From JBAQMG01 sp049302575 (GTDB taxonomy: Bacteria; Bacillota; Desulfitobacteriia; Desulfitobacteriales; Desulfitobacteriaceae), in contig JBAQMG010000128.1 in NCBI GenBank assembly GCA_049302575.1, positions 1 through 53,020 of the forward strand: a DNA stretch of 53,020 nt. Reading direction: 5' to 3'. Below, one piece after another: positions 7,552 through 15,869 of this stretch. The notes below the pieces were generated by a model that was not told where the DNA came from, did not search any database, and saw only the letters and a program-made list of their open reading frames with translations. The position numbers and the translations under genes were made by a program. Positions within the stretch are counted from its first letter, which is position 1; each line of letters starts with the position of its first letter.

Positions 7552-8061
7552 ATGCTTATTCTAGGATGCCTTGGTCTGATTGGTAGTTGCGGAATTATGG
7601 GACTATGGCAAGCCTGGAGGATTCGGCGTCGTCCGCTAGAATTACGCGAATGCTTAATGCTGCTTGTTCTTTTGGATACCGAGATTCACTGGGGTGCTAC
7701 TCCACTTCCAGAAGCTTTTAGTAACCTAAAGGAGCGGAGTAGCTTTCCTTGGCAGGGTTTTTTGGCAGAACTTCAAGAAAGATTGCGACTAGGGGAGTCA
7801 GCTGGTCTCGCTTGGAAAAGTACAATCTTGAATCAACAAAAAAAATTCTGTTTAAGGGATGAAGATTGGCAGGTCATTGGTGACGTAGGGAAAGGGCTTG
7901 GCCGCTCTGACCAGGTACAACAACATAAGCAGCTCGAACTTGTGGAGCACCAGCTGGTCATTTTAAAAGAGCAGGCTACAATTTGGGCGGAAAAACAAGC
8001 TAAAATGTGGTCTTATCTGGGTTTTATTGTGGGGATTGCAGGGGTTATTTTTTTAATCTAA
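7552..8061 (+). CDS. spoIIIAB: Stage III sporulation protein AB
   Basis: 169 residues. Transmembrane helices lie at both ends (about residues 2-20 and 150-168) around a helical cytoplasmic domain, the topology of SpoIIIAB. It resembles GspF-type platform proteins of secretion systems and is thought to work with the SpoIIIAA ATPase. The conserved start of the helical domain (RRRPLELRECLMLL) is visible. ATG 7552 follows GGAGGG closely; GTG 7540 is less likely. Second gene of the operon. Confidence 0.92.
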   Translation: MLILGCLGLIGSCGIMGLWQAWRIRRRPLELRECLMLLVLLDTEIHWGATPLPEAFSNLKERSSFPWQGFLAELQERLRLGESAGLAWKSTILNQQKKFCLRDEDWQVIGDVGKGLGRSDQVQQHKQLELVEHQLVILKEQATIWAEKQAKMWSYLGFIVGIAGVIFLI

Positions 8062-8079
8062 GCGTTGGGAGATGACTTG

Positions 8080-8277
8080 ATGAGTTTTAATCTTGTACTC
8101 ACTGTGGCCGGAATAGGAATGTTAGTGGGAATTTTAGTAATGTTGCTAAACGAATCCGGTCGGAAGGAAATGGCTCAGGCAGTGACTATTGCTGGGGTGG
8201 TAGTTGTGCTTTATATCGTTGTACAATCCATCTCTCAATTATTAACTCTAGTAAAGAGCGTATTTCAGTTATATTGA
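8080..8277 (+). CDS. spoIIIAC: Stage III sporulation protein AC
   Basis: 65 residues and two transmembrane helices, the usual size of SpoIIIAC (about 65-68). It is a small membrane component of the SpoIIIA channel apparatus. The segment LLNESGRKEMAQ between the helices is family-typical. ATG 8080 has TGGGAG about 8 nt upstream; TTG 8065 would make a 5-residue extension of no obvious value. It begins 18 nt after spoIIIAB. Confidence 0.93.
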   Translation: MSFNLVLTVAGIGMLVGILVMLLNESGRKEMAQAVTIAGVVVVLYIVVQSISQLLTLVKSVFQLY

Positions 8278-8290
8278 GGGGGCTTAACGC

Positions 8291-8677
8291 ATGGAAATAT
8301 GGCAAATCGTTGGCTTAGCCCTCGTTGTTACAGTGATTGGGGCAGTGCTCCGTCAGATTCGCCCGGAAATTGCGCTACAGTTGACTATCTTAGCCGCTCT
8401 TATGATCTTTTTAGTTATCTTAGGTAAGGTTAAAGTAATTATCGAACTACTGCAAAACTTAGCCGATCAGGCAAATATTAGTTCCTATTATTTGCTCATT
8501 GTTTTAAAGATTGTGGGTATTGCTTATCTAGCGGAATTTGGTGCTCAGATTTGTCGGGATGCGGGGGAAGGTGCCTTGGCAACTAAAGTTGAGATGGCGG
8601 CAAAAGTGAGTGTGCTTGTTTTGGCAATACCGATTATTGCCGCTATTCTAGAATCGCTTGTACGACTCATGCCGTGA
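8291..8677 (+). CDS. spoIIIAD: Stage III sporulation protein AD
   Basis: 128 residues with four hydrophobic helices. The family-typical segment IVGIAYLAEFGAQICRDAGE sits in the middle. Membrane component of the SpoIIIA channel, thought to have arisen together with SpoIIIAC. It lies 13 nt after spoIIIAC with a GGGGG ribosome site. Length and order are as in other spore-formers. Confidence 0.95.
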   Translation: MEIWQIVGLALVVTVIGAVLRQIRPEIALQLTILAALMIFLVILGKVKVIIELLQNLADQANISSYYLLIVLKIVGIAYLAEFGAQICRDAGEGALATKVEMAAKVSVLVLAIPIIAAILESLVRLMP

Positions 8678-8687
8678 GGAGAAATAT

Positions 8688-9923
8688 ATGACACGTTCAA
8701 GGATTTATGGGTTCCTCTTTTTTTTATTAATATTATGGACAACTCCTTGCGCGGTTTCGGCTGTAGAAAGCACGATTTCACCGGCAACTCAGGATAATAC
8801 AGCCTTTCAAAAAGCGTTCTCAGATTCCGGAAGCGAACTCTCTACTGAAAAAGCAGATTTGACAGGCCAGATTGACCTTAGCCAAGTTCGTGGTTTGTTA
8901 GCCCAAATTGATGCAGATGTACAAGGTTCTATGCCGGGATTTTCGTTAGCCCAACTATTTGAAGAATTAAAACAAGGCAAAGTAAGTTTACAGCCCGATA
9001 AACTTGGGAAAGCCATTTTGGCATTTTTGGGGAAAGAAGTTCTAAATAGTGCGCCTTTGATTGGCAAACTTCTAATTTTAGCCGTACTCTGTGCCGTTTT
9101 ACAGCAATTACAAGCGGCCTTCGGTGGTGAGGTCGGGCGAATGGCCCAAATCCTCGCTTATCTGGTCTTGATGGGAATTTCTTTAGCTTCCTTTCAGATT
9201 GCTATAGATGTTAGTAAAAATGCGGTTGATCAGATGGTTAGTCTAATGCAGGTGTTTTTCCCGATCTTATTTACGTTATTACTAGCCATGGGTAACTTTA
9301 CGACAGCGGCTTTATTTAAGCCATTAGTTATGGGGAGTCTGACCTTTTTAGCGACGCTACTTAAAACAGTAGTTTTACCCTTGTTCTATCTTGGTGCAGT
9401 TTTAAGGCTGTTTAACCATATCTCTGAGCAATTTAAACTAAGTAAGTTAGCGGGGCTGTTGGAATTTGCTGGTAAGATCAGCTTGGGGTTTGTTCTGACT
9501 TTGTTTATGGGGGTGATGGCGGTTCAAGGAGTGACCGGAGGGGTGGCGGATGGTGTCGTACTGCGGACGGCAAAGTACTCAGCCGATTTGATTCCCGTAG
9601 TAGGTAAGTTTTTCAAAGACGCTGTGGAATTAGTAGTTACTTCTGGTCTTTTGCTTAGGAATGCTTTAGGATTAATCGCTATTTTAGCCTTAGTGTTTAT
9701 TTGTTTAGGACCTTTGGTCAAGATTTTAGCAATGATTATTACGTTTCGGATTTCGGCAGCTTTGGTTGAACCGCTTGGAGAAAAGGACTTAACAGATAGC
9801 CTTCAAGAAATGGCTAAAAGCTTAATCTATATTTTTGGAGCTGTGGCTTCAGTCACTATTATGTTTTTTATGACAGTAGCCATAGTGGTGGGCACAGGCA
9901 ATGTCTCGATCATGTTGCGCTAA
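8688..9923 (+). CDS. spoIIIAE: Stage III sporulation protein AE
   Basis: 411 residues. An N-terminal signal-like helix (about residues 4-24) is followed by a polar ~90-residue segment and then seven or eight transmembrane helices; it is the largest membrane component of the SpoIIIA complex. Family segments such as QVFFPILFTLLLAMG and the glycine-rich VQGVTGGVADG are present. ATG 8688 has GAGGAGA 4-10 nt upstream; the frame is open back to 8658, which would overlap spoIIIAD. Confidence 0.94.
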   Translation: MTRSRIYGFLFFLLILWTTPCAVSAVESTISPATQDNTAFQKAFSDSGSELSTEKADLTGQIDLSQVRGLLAQIDADVQGSMPGFSLAQLFEELKQGKVSLQPDKLGKAILAFLGKEVLNSAPLIGKLLILAVLCAVLQQLQAAFGGEVGRMAQILAYLVLMGISLASFQIAIDVSKNAVDQMVSLMQVFFPILFTLLLAMGNFTTAALFKPLVMGSLTFLATLLKTVVLPLFYLGAVLRLFNHISEQFKLSKLAGLLEFAGKISLGFVLTLFMGVMAVQGVTGGVADGVVLRTAKYSADLIPVVGKFFKDAVELVVTSGLLLRNALGLIAILALVFICLGPLVKILAMIITFRISAALVEPLGEKDLTDSLQEMAKSLIYIFGAVASVTIMFFMTVAIVVGTGNVSIMLR

Positions 9924-9936
9924 AGGAGATCGTCTT

Positions 9937-10521
9937 ATGCAGACTTTAACAACCTTAGTTCGAAATCTTGCGGTCATTTTACTACTGGCGACTTTTATCG
10001 AGATGCTCCTTCCTAACAAATCAATGAGAGGATATGTTCAATTAGTGATGGGCTTGTTCGTAATCTCCGCAATACTTAACCCCCTGATGTCGTTGTTGCA
10101 CTTACCCATGGAAATGGATATTCCGGCTTGGAGTAGTGTAGTAGCTGAGGATTTACCTGTATTGGCTAACGATAATTCTGGGGAAAAACTAGGTAAGGAT
10201 GCTGTACAAGAACAGTATCGTCAGATTTTGACCCATCAAATCAAAGCTTTAGCTTTAGGTGTCAGTGGGATAAAGCAAGTCGAAATAGAGTTAAGGTTCC
10301 AAGAAAACAATGGTAGGTTCACAGATCAACCTCGTATTTCTCAAGTAACAATCAAACTTTTGCAAATAGTAGACACGGTTCAACCTATTGAGCAGATTGC
10401 GATTGGTCATCAGACCCCTAGTCCGGTGGTTAGAGAGCTATCTCTAAAAGCAAAGGAGGTGCAAGAAAGAGTAGCAACTTTAATGGGGTTGACTAAAGAG
10501 CAAGTGATTGTGCAGGAATGA
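9937..10521 (+). CDS. spoIIIAF: Stage III sporulation protein AF
   Basis: 194 residues. Two transmembrane helices at the N-terminus (about residues 10-28 and 35-52) precede a soluble domain. The domain resembles ring-building folds of type III secretion systems and is one of the SpoIIIA ring-forming components. ATG 9937 follows AAAGGAGA; the open frame upstream would overlap spoIIIAE. A large heptamer array separates it from spoIIIAG. Confidence 0.93.
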   Translation: MQTLTTLVRNLAVILLLATFIEMLLPNKSMRGYVQLVMGLFVISAILNPLMSLLHLPMEMDIPAWSSVVAEDLPVLANDNSGEKLGKDAVQEQYRQILTHQIKALALGVSGIKQVEIELRFQENNGRFTDQPRISQVTIKLLQIVDTVQPIEQIAIGHQTPSPVVRELSLKAKEVQERVATLMGLTKEQVIVQE

Positions 10522-10537
10522 GTGCGAGAAACTCATT

Positions 10538-10703
10538 CGAGGCACGAGGCACGAGGCACGATGTATGATATGATGCACGATACACGATACACGATACACG
10601 ATACACGATACACGATGCACGAAGGCGAAGCACATATCCGAGGCGCGAAGTTCGATGAGTGAAACTTGAAGGGAACTCGTACAGCTAAAGCTGAACATCG
10701 AAA
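10538..10703. repeat. Heptamer array between spoIIIAF and spoIIIAG
   Basis: CGAGGCA occurs three times in tandem, and CGATACA five times in perfect tandem (10578-10612), flanked by CGATGTA, CGATGCA and TGATGCA. A single 2-nt loss near 10566-10570 is the only clear phase break in the core. The tail (GAACTCG, TACAGCT, AAAGCTG, AACATCG) keeps the phase almost to the spoIIIAG ribosome site and matches 6043-6070. Confidence 0.82.
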
Positions 10704-10718
10704 AGAGGAGGTGCGACG

Positions 10719-11366
10719 ATGACTGGTAGGATACTTAATCAAATTAACATTGAGAATAAGGAGAATAAGGACAATAAGGATAAAGGTGAACCTATGAAGG
10801 AGAAAAAGGAGCCTTTTTGGCTATCAAGAGAGTTCCTGATAATGACTTTAGCTTTAGTAGTTGTTGGTTCGGCTGGTTTAATATCCCTAGGTAAATCTGG
10901 CGATACCTTCCAAACTAGTCCTGTATCAAAGACTGCAACAGTTACAGCTCCAAGTGAAACATCCAAGCTAAATTCCTTAGAAAAGGATTTAGAGAAGAAA
11001 CTTCAAGCTACCTTAAGCCGAATGTACGGAGTTGGACAGGTTGACGTTTCAGTTAGCCTCTTTTCTGGGTTAAAAAGTAATTACGCGAGGAATGAAAATG
11101 TCACCAAACGAACATCTAAAGAGACTGACAAAGCTAGTGGAACTCGCGAGACCACGGAAGTAACTGAAAATAACCAATTGGTGATGCCTAGCGGCTCAAC
11201 TCAGCCGGTAATGGTCATGGAAGAGAGGCCACAGGTGGCAGGGGTTTTAGTCATTGCTGAGGGGGCCAAAGATCCGAGAATAAAAGAAGAAATTCATACA
11301 GCGTTAAAAACATTGCTGGATATTCCTGCCGCAAAGATCACTGTTGAAGCAATGGGAGGTGGCTGA
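10719..11366 (+). CDS. spoIIIAG: Stage III sporulation protein AG
   Basis: 215 residues. A charged cytoplasmic N-terminus is followed by one transmembrane helix at about residues 38-58 and then the intermembrane-space domain that assembles into the large ring of the SpoIIIA-SpoIIQ channel. The C-terminal segment GVLVIAEGAKDPRIKEEI is family-typical. GAGGAGGTG sits 7 nt before ATG 10719. Codons 12-22 arise from a 9-nt tandem repeat giving Asn-Lys-rich sequence; ATG 10794, after the repeat, is a possible alternative start. Confidence 0.93.
   Translation: MTGRILNQINIENKENKDNKDKGEPMKEKKEPFWLSREFLIMTLALVVVGSAGLISLGKSGDTFQTSPVSKTATVTAPSETSKLNSLEKDLEKKLQATLSRMYGVGQVDVSVSLFSGLKSNYARNENVTKRTSKETDKASGTRETTEVTENNQLVMPSGSTQPVMVMEERPQVAGVLVIAEGAKDPRIKEEIHTALKTLLDIPAAKITVEAMGGG
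10752..10787 (+). repeat. Nine-nucleotide tandem repeat inside spoIIIAG
   Basis: GAGAATAAG appears twice exactly, then GACAATAAG and GATAAAGG. It encodes the Lys-Glu-Asn-rich cytoplasmic tail and keeps the reading frame, so unit changes would only lengthen or shorten the tail. Confidence 0.75.
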
Positions 11367-11400
11367 AATTTTTAATTATTCATCAAAGAGACCTTTGATC

Positions 11401-11940
11401 ATGGTTCTAACTCATAAAGCAAAGCTGATTTTATGGATAGTTTTGGCGGCTGTGCTCCTTGCTACAATCCTATTTTTCTTTCGTTTGAGTTCGCCACGTA
11501 CTGGTAGGGCAAGTTCAGATAGTTTACCTGTTAATGGGCAGATTTCAGAAACAAATATTCAATTTCAAGTAGATCAGCGGGCACTATTACTACAAGGTGA
11601 AGAATATTTTGTAAATTATCGTTTAGGTAGAGAACAGTCCAGGCAAGAAGCTAAGGATATGTTAGAAGCTCTTTTAAATTCGTCGGATGCCAAGAATAAG
11701 GCGGTAGCCCAAGCTAAATGGTTGGAGCTAAGTACTGAAATTACCCAGGAAAGTGAACTGGAAAATCTGCTTAAAATCAAAGGTTTCCAAGATGTAATTG
11801 CAGATGTCAATTATGATTCAGTTAATATTATCGTTTTGGCCCATGGATTAACCCCAAATGAAGTTTTTCTGATACAAGCTACAACTGCTCAAATTACAAG
11901 AGTTCGTCAGGATAGAATTTTTATTACAACAAAAAATTAA
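11401..11940 (+). CDS. spoIIIAH: Stage III sporulation protein AH
   Basis: 179 residues from ATG 11401. One transmembrane helix (about residues 9-29) is followed by the ring-forming domain that binds forespore SpoIIQ and completes the intercellular channel. Conserved blocks such as NYRLGREQSRQEAKDMLEAL and the C-terminal FITTKN are visible. Start choice is uncertain. The strong GGGAGGTGG site at 11354-11362 is far from this ATG and near only non-standard ATT or TTT codons, while TTG 11344 and GTG 11359 overlap spoIIIAG. The short N-terminus of homologues favours 11401. Last gene of the operon. Confidence 0.85.
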   Translation: MVLTHKAKLILWIVLAAVLLATILFFFRLSSPRTGRASSDSLPVNGQISETNIQFQVDQRALLLQGEEYFVNYRLGREQSRQEAKDMLEALLNSSDAKNKAVAQAKWLELSTEITQESELENLLKIKGFQDVIADVNYDSVNIIVLAHGLTPNEVFLIQATTAQITRVRQDRIFITTKN

Positions 11941-12001
11941 ATAGTTATTAATTAGAGGTTTAGCAGGAATCCTTTGTAGTTAGGCGAATAAATCTTTAGA
12001 T

Positions 12002-12217
12002 GATGAAATTACCATGCCGGAAATGGATGGACTTACTGCCTTAAAGGAGATCATCGCCTACGATGAAAAGGCCAAGGTGATCATGTGTAGTGCCTTAGCC
12101 CAGGAAAATTTGGTACAGCAGGCTTTGGAAGCAGGAGCCTTGGGCTTTGTAATTAAGCCGTTTCGCCCCTAAGAATTTTTAAAAGTAGTTTCTAAATATT
12201 TGCCTACAGATTCTTAG
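12002..12217 (+). pseudogene. Response-regulator receiver domain remnant
   Basis: The second half of a CheY-like receiver domain is readable: ITMPEMDGLTALKEI, then VIMCSALAQENLVQQALEAG with the conserved switch Ser, and FVIKPF with the conserved Lys-Pro. An in-frame TAA at 12170-12172 interrupts it, after which EFLKVVSKYLPTDS continues to a second stop. The first ~50 residues with the acidic pair are missing, and the phosphoacceptor region is degenerate. No start codon or ribosome site is present. It sits between the spoIIIA operon and the carboxylase genes. Confidence 0.8.
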
Positions 12218-12257
12218 AATCCATAGGATATTAAGGGAAATTCGATGATTGTTTGCT

Positions 12258-12282
12258 AGACTGCACAGCAGCAGTCTTTTTG
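12258..12282 (+). terminator. Intrinsic terminator after the receiver remnant
   Basis: AGACTGC, loop ACAGCA, GCAGTCT followed by TTTTTG. It separates the spoIIIA region from the carboxylase operon. Confidence 0.75.
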
Positions 12283-12316
12283 TTATTATAAACAGAACAT
12301 TCTTAATAGTAAAATT

Positions 12317-12345
12317 TTGCTACTCCCTATTTTATACTGTATACT
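12317..12345 (+). promoter_or_regulatory. Candidate sigma-A promoter P1 of the carboxylase operon
   Basis: TTGCTA, 17-nt spacer, TATACT. It lies downstream of a terminator and about 150 nt before the carboxyltransferase-AccB gene. Confidence 0.5.
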
Positions 12346-12358
12346 TGAGTAATTTTGA

Positions 12359-12387
12359 TTGAAAAAGAGTTTTAGGCAACCTATAAT
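12359..12387 (+). promoter_or_regulatory. Candidate sigma-A promoter P2 of the carboxylase operon
   Basis: TTGAAA, 17-nt spacer, TATAAT: a near-consensus promoter in tandem with P1, about 42 nt further downstream. It would give a leader of about 110 nt. Confidence 0.55.
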
Positions 12388-12502
12388 TAAGCACAAGTTT
12401 CATTTTTAAAATTATAGAAATTATAACTTATGGGAAATGAAAATTCTCTAATTGATAATGGGAATTCAAGGTAAATGGGGCGAATAGGAGAGGGGACATG
12501 TA

Positions 12503-14383
12503 TTGGTGAAAGTGGTTAGAATTACGGACACGACTTTACGGGATGCCCATCAGAGTTTGTGGGCAACGCGCATGCGCACAGAAGATATGTTACCGATCAT
12601 TGGGGATTTAGATTCTGCAGGCTACCAATCATTGGAGGTTTGGGGCGGAGCAACATTTGATGTCTGTATGCGCTTTCTAGGGGAAGACCCTTGGGAACGG
12701 TTGCGTCAAATTAAACAACACGCCACCAAGACTCCACTTCAAATGCTTCTGAGAGGACAATCTTTGTTAGGCTATCAACACTATCCTGATGATGTTGTTC
12801 GTGAATTTATTACCTTAAGTGTGAAAAACGGGATAGATATTATTCGTATTTTTGATGCTTTAAATGATGTGCGGAATATGATTGTACCTATCGAGGCAGC
12901 TAAGGCAGCAGGAGCTCACGTTCAAGCGTCAGTCGTTTATACAATAAGCCCAGTACACTCTACAAAACATTATTTAGAGACGGCACGGGCTCTTGTAAAG
13001 CTGGGCGCAGATTCCATATGTATTAAAGATATGGCTGGATTATTAACTCCTTTTAAAGCTTTTGAGTTGGTGTCATTGTTAAAAGCGGAATTAGGCATTA
13101 TGCTACAATTGCATAGTCATTATATCGGTGGGATGGCAGTAGGAGCTTATTTAAAGGCAGTTGAGGCTGGGGTTGACGTTATTGATACAGCCAGCGTCCC
13201 GTTAGCCTTTGGGGCTAGCCAGCCACCAGTAGAAACACTAGTACGGGCGTTGCAAGATACAGAGTATGATACGGGTCTAGATATGCATCAGTTATTCAAG
13301 ATCGCAACTTACTTTGAGTCTTTACGAAAGGAATGTGGTTTTGAGCGAGGGTTGACAAGAATTTCTGATATGCGGGTTTTTGAACATCAGGTTCCTGGCG
13401 GAATGATATCTAATTTAGTGTCTCAATTGGAAGAACAACATGCTTTGGATAAGATCAATGATGTACTGGAAGAGATCCCGCGAGTAAGAGCGGATTTGGG
13501 TTATCCCCCTTTAGTAACTCCAACTAGTCAGATTGTCGGGACTCAGGCTGTTTTAAATGTTCTCAGTGGGGCAAGATATAAATTAGTACCAGGAGAGGTT
13601 AAGGCATATGTACGAGGGCTTTACGGAGCGCCACCTGCGCCGGTAGAGCTGGAAGTCCGTAAAAAAATTATTGGTGATGAAGAGCCCATAACGGTTAGAC
13701 CGGCGGATATTTTAGAACCAGGTCTCAGTAAAGCTGAAAAAGAGATTGGCGGACTTGCCCAATCTAGAGAAGATGTGCTAAGTTACGCGCTTTTCCCTCA
13801 AGTCGCTAAGAAATATCTTGAACAACGACAAAATGCTCTAGTTAAACAGGAGGATGTTCCTGTTAAAACGTCGGTAAAATTGCCTAAGGAGGATTCAGAA
13901 ATGAATTTAGAGGAAATTAAGGAACTTATTCTTCTCTTGAACAACACGGAAATAACCGAGCTTAATCTGGAAAGTGACGGCGTAAAGATCGTAATTAAAA
14001 AGGGTTCGGGAGCTGTTGCTGCGCCACCTATGACAGTACCCATGAGCGGTGGAGACAGTTTGTCTGTTGTCAAAACTGTGGATAATATGCGTTCGGAAGT
14101 AGTTAGTGTTATGGCTGCAGGAACACCTCAAGCTTTCCCTGGAAACCATGAATTTGTTGTCTCTCCTATGGTAGGTACATTTTATCGTGCTGCTGGTCCT
14201 GAGTCTCCAGTATTTGTGGAACTTGGACAACATGTTGGGAGTGGACAAACGGTTTGTATCATTGAAGCGATGAAACTAATGAATGAAATCGAATCAGAAA
14301 TAGAGGGTAAGGTTGTGGAGATCTTGGTGGATAATGGTCAACCAGTAGAATATGGCCAACCACTTTTTAGAATCGAAAAGTGA
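12503..14383 (+). CDS. Carboxyltransferase (OadA/PycB type) fused in frame to biotin carboxyl carrier protein
   Basis: 626 residues. Residues 1-~465 are a pyruvate/oxaloacetate carboxyltransferase (opening TDTTLRDAHQSLWATRMRT, metal-site block LQLHSHYIGGMA). From Met467 to the end is a complete 160-residue AccB-type carrier, beginning MNLEEIKELI and carrying the biotinyl Lys in EAMKLMNE (about residue 591). With AccC downstream this makes a two-subunit pyruvate carboxylase or a decarboxylase-type enzyme. A perfect AAGGAGG (13886-13892) lies 8 nt before codon 467, so free AccB may also be made. TTG 12503 follows AGGAGAGGGG; GTG 12506 is an alternative. Confidence 0.88.
   Translation: MVKVVRITDTTLRDAHQSLWATRMRTEDMLPIIGDLDSAGYQSLEVWGGATFDVCMRFLGEDPWERLRQIKQHATKTPLQMLLRGQSLLGYQHYPDDVVREFITLSVKNGIDIIRIFDALNDVRNMIVPIEAAKAAGAHVQASVVYTISPVHSTKHYLETARALVKLGADSICIKDMAGLLTPFKAFELVSLLKAELGIMLQLHSHYIGGMAVGAYLKAVEAGVDVIDTASVPLAFGASQPPVETLVRALQDTEYDTGLDMHQLFKIATYFESLRKECGFERGLTRISDMRVFEHQVPGGMISNLVSQLEEQHALDKINDVLEEIPRVRADLGYPPLVTPTSQIVGTQAVLNVLSGARYKLVPGEVKAYVRGLYGAPPAPVELEVRKKIIGDEEPITVRPADILEPGLSKAEKEIGGLAQSREDVLSYALFPQVAKKYLEQRQNALVKQEDVPVKTSVKLPKEDSEMNLEEIKELILLLNNTEITELNLESDGVKIVIKKGSGAVAAPPMTVPMSGGDSLSVVKTVDNMRSEVVSVMAAGTPQAFPGNHEFVVSPMVGTFYRAAGPESPVFVELGQHVGSGQTVCIIEAMKLMNEIESEIEGKVVEILVDNGQPVEYGQPLFRIEK
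13886..13903 (+). promoter_or_regulatory. accB: Internal ribosome binding site and ATG for a free AccB
   Basis: AAGGAGG, 8 nt, then ATG 13901, in frame inside the fused carboxyltransferase gene. Translation from here gives a 160-residue protein, the normal AccB size. The codons under the Shine-Dalgarno lie in the linker between the two domains. Confidence 0.6.
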
Positions 14384-14393
14384 GGAGTACGCT

Positions 14394-15740
14394 ATGTTTA
14401 AGAAAATTTTGGTAGCTAATCGCGGCGAAATAGCCTTGAGGATCATTCGGGCATGCCAAGAAATGGATATTGAAACCGTGGCAGTATTTTCTGAAGCAGA
14501 TCGGGAGGCTATGCATGTCAAGGCAGCGGATAGTGCAGTTTGCATTGGGCCTGCTCACTCCGCCGGTAGTTATCTAAACATACCTAACATTATCAGTGCA
14601 GCTGACATTACTGGTGCAGATGCCATTCACCCTGGCTACGGTTTTTTATCTGAAAATGCGCGGTTCGCTGAAATTTGCGAATCGTGTGGGATTACGTTCA
14701 TCGGTCCGAGCGCTTTAGCTATTGAAACTATGGGAGATAAAGCACGTGCACGGAAAACTATGATTGAGGCAGGAGTACCCGTGGTGCCTGGTTCTAAAGA
14801 ACTTATTAAGGATGTTGCTTCAGCCGCTGTGATTGCTCAAGAAATTGGCTATCCTGTGCTCATTAAAGCCTCGGCAGGGGGTGGCGGCAAGGGTATGCGT
14901 TTGGCCCAAAATGAGAAAGAGTTGTCCAAAGCAATTCTAGCAGCTCAATCGGAGGCCCAAGCAGCTTTTGGTAATTCAGAAATATATTTAGAAAAATACG
15001 TTGAAGAGCCGAGACATATTGAGTTTCAAATTTTGGCAGATAAGTATGGACAGGTTATACATCTGGGTGAACGGGACTGTTCGATGCAAAGAAGGAATCA
15101 AAAACTTCTGGAAGAAGCACCTTCAGGGGCGTTGACACCTGAATTGAGAGCTTTAATGGGCGAAGTCGCTTTAAAGGCAGCCAAAACTGTAAATTATTCC
15201 ACTGTCGGCACTGTAGAGTTTTTATTGGATCGGCACGGTAACTATTATTTTATTGAAATGAATACCCGGATTCAGGTCGAACATCCGATCACCGAGTTAG
15301 TAACCGGTTTGGATTTAGTTAAAGAGCAGATTAAGATGGCAGCAGGAGAAGTGTTAAAGTATCGGCAAGAAGACATTGTTATTCGTGGCTGGGCGATAGA
15401 GTGTCGGATCAATGCTGAGAACTCGGAGAGAAACTTTATGCCTTCCCCAGGAACAATAGAAATCTATCATGTGCCAGGAGGCCCTGGTGTCAGGGTTGAT
15501 AGTGCCGCTTATCAGGGATATACGATTCCCCCTTATTATGATTCAATGGTTGGTAAGCTGATTGTTTGGGGAGCTGATCGTCAGGAAGCTATGCAGAGGA
15601 TGAAGAGAGCGCTAGAGGAGTTTGTCATTGAGGGGATACATACCACTCTACCATTCCATCTTAAAATCATGGATAATGCTTTTTTTCGTCGGGGAGAGGT
15701 TTATACAAACTTTATTCAACGTCGCATGCTTGGAGAGTGA
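14394..15740 (+). CDS. accC: Biotin carboxylase
   Basis: 448 residues. ATP-grasp enzyme that carboxylates biotin on the carrier protein. It opens MFKKILVANRGEIALRII, has the glycine-rich ATP loop SAGGGGKGMRLA near residue 160, and has catalytic-site blocks GERDCSMQRR and EMNTRIQVEHPITE. GAGGAG precedes ATG 14394; the frame is open further up but overlaps the upstream gene. It starts 10 nt after the fused carboxyltransferase-AccB, so the two form one operon. It could serve acetyl-CoA carboxylase, pyruvate carboxylase or both. Confidence 0.95.
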   Translation: MFKKILVANRGEIALRIIRACQEMDIETVAVFSEADREAMHVKAADSAVCIGPAHSAGSYLNIPNIISAADITGADAIHPGYGFLSENARFAEICESCGITFIGPSALAIETMGDKARARKTMIEAGVPVVPGSKELIKDVASAAVIAQEIGYPVLIKASAGGGGKGMRLAQNEKELSKAILAAQSEAQAAFGNSEIYLEKYVEEPRHIEFQILADKYGQVIHLGERDCSMQRRNQKLLEEAPSGALTPELRALMGEVALKAAKTVNYSTVGTVEFLLDRHGNYYFIEMNTRIQVEHPITELVTGLDLVKEQIKMAAGEVLKYRQEDIVIRGWAIECRINAENSERNFMPSPGTIEIYHVPGGPGVRVDSAAYQGYTIPPYYDSMVGKLIVWGADRQEAMQRMKRALEEFVIEGIHTTLPFHLKIMDNAFFRRGEVYTNFIQRRMLGE

Positions 15741-15747
15741 GTCCCCT

Positions 15748-15776
15748 TTGCCACATGGTTACTATTTTGCTATAAT
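15748..15776 (+). promoter_or_regulatory. Sigma-A promoter of the asp23-amaP-nusB genes
   Basis: TTGCCA, exactly 17 nt, TATAAT. It starts 7 nt after the accC stop and would separate asp23 transcription from the carboxylase operon. Leader of about 85 nt. Confidence 0.7.
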
Positions 15777-15869
15777 TAATCAAGGTTGTGAAGAGTTTGC
15801 TCATCTGGCCTCCGGCCTCGGATCACTGGCTTCTGTTCACATTGATTTCTGTAAAATGGAGGGGACGAC

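Noticed and set aside
10480..10742. Two minus-strand frames rich in VHRVSCIVYR-type repeats
   Set aside because: They are translations of tandem heptamers; three 7-nt units give a repeating 7-residue pattern in any frame, which mimics a repeat protein.
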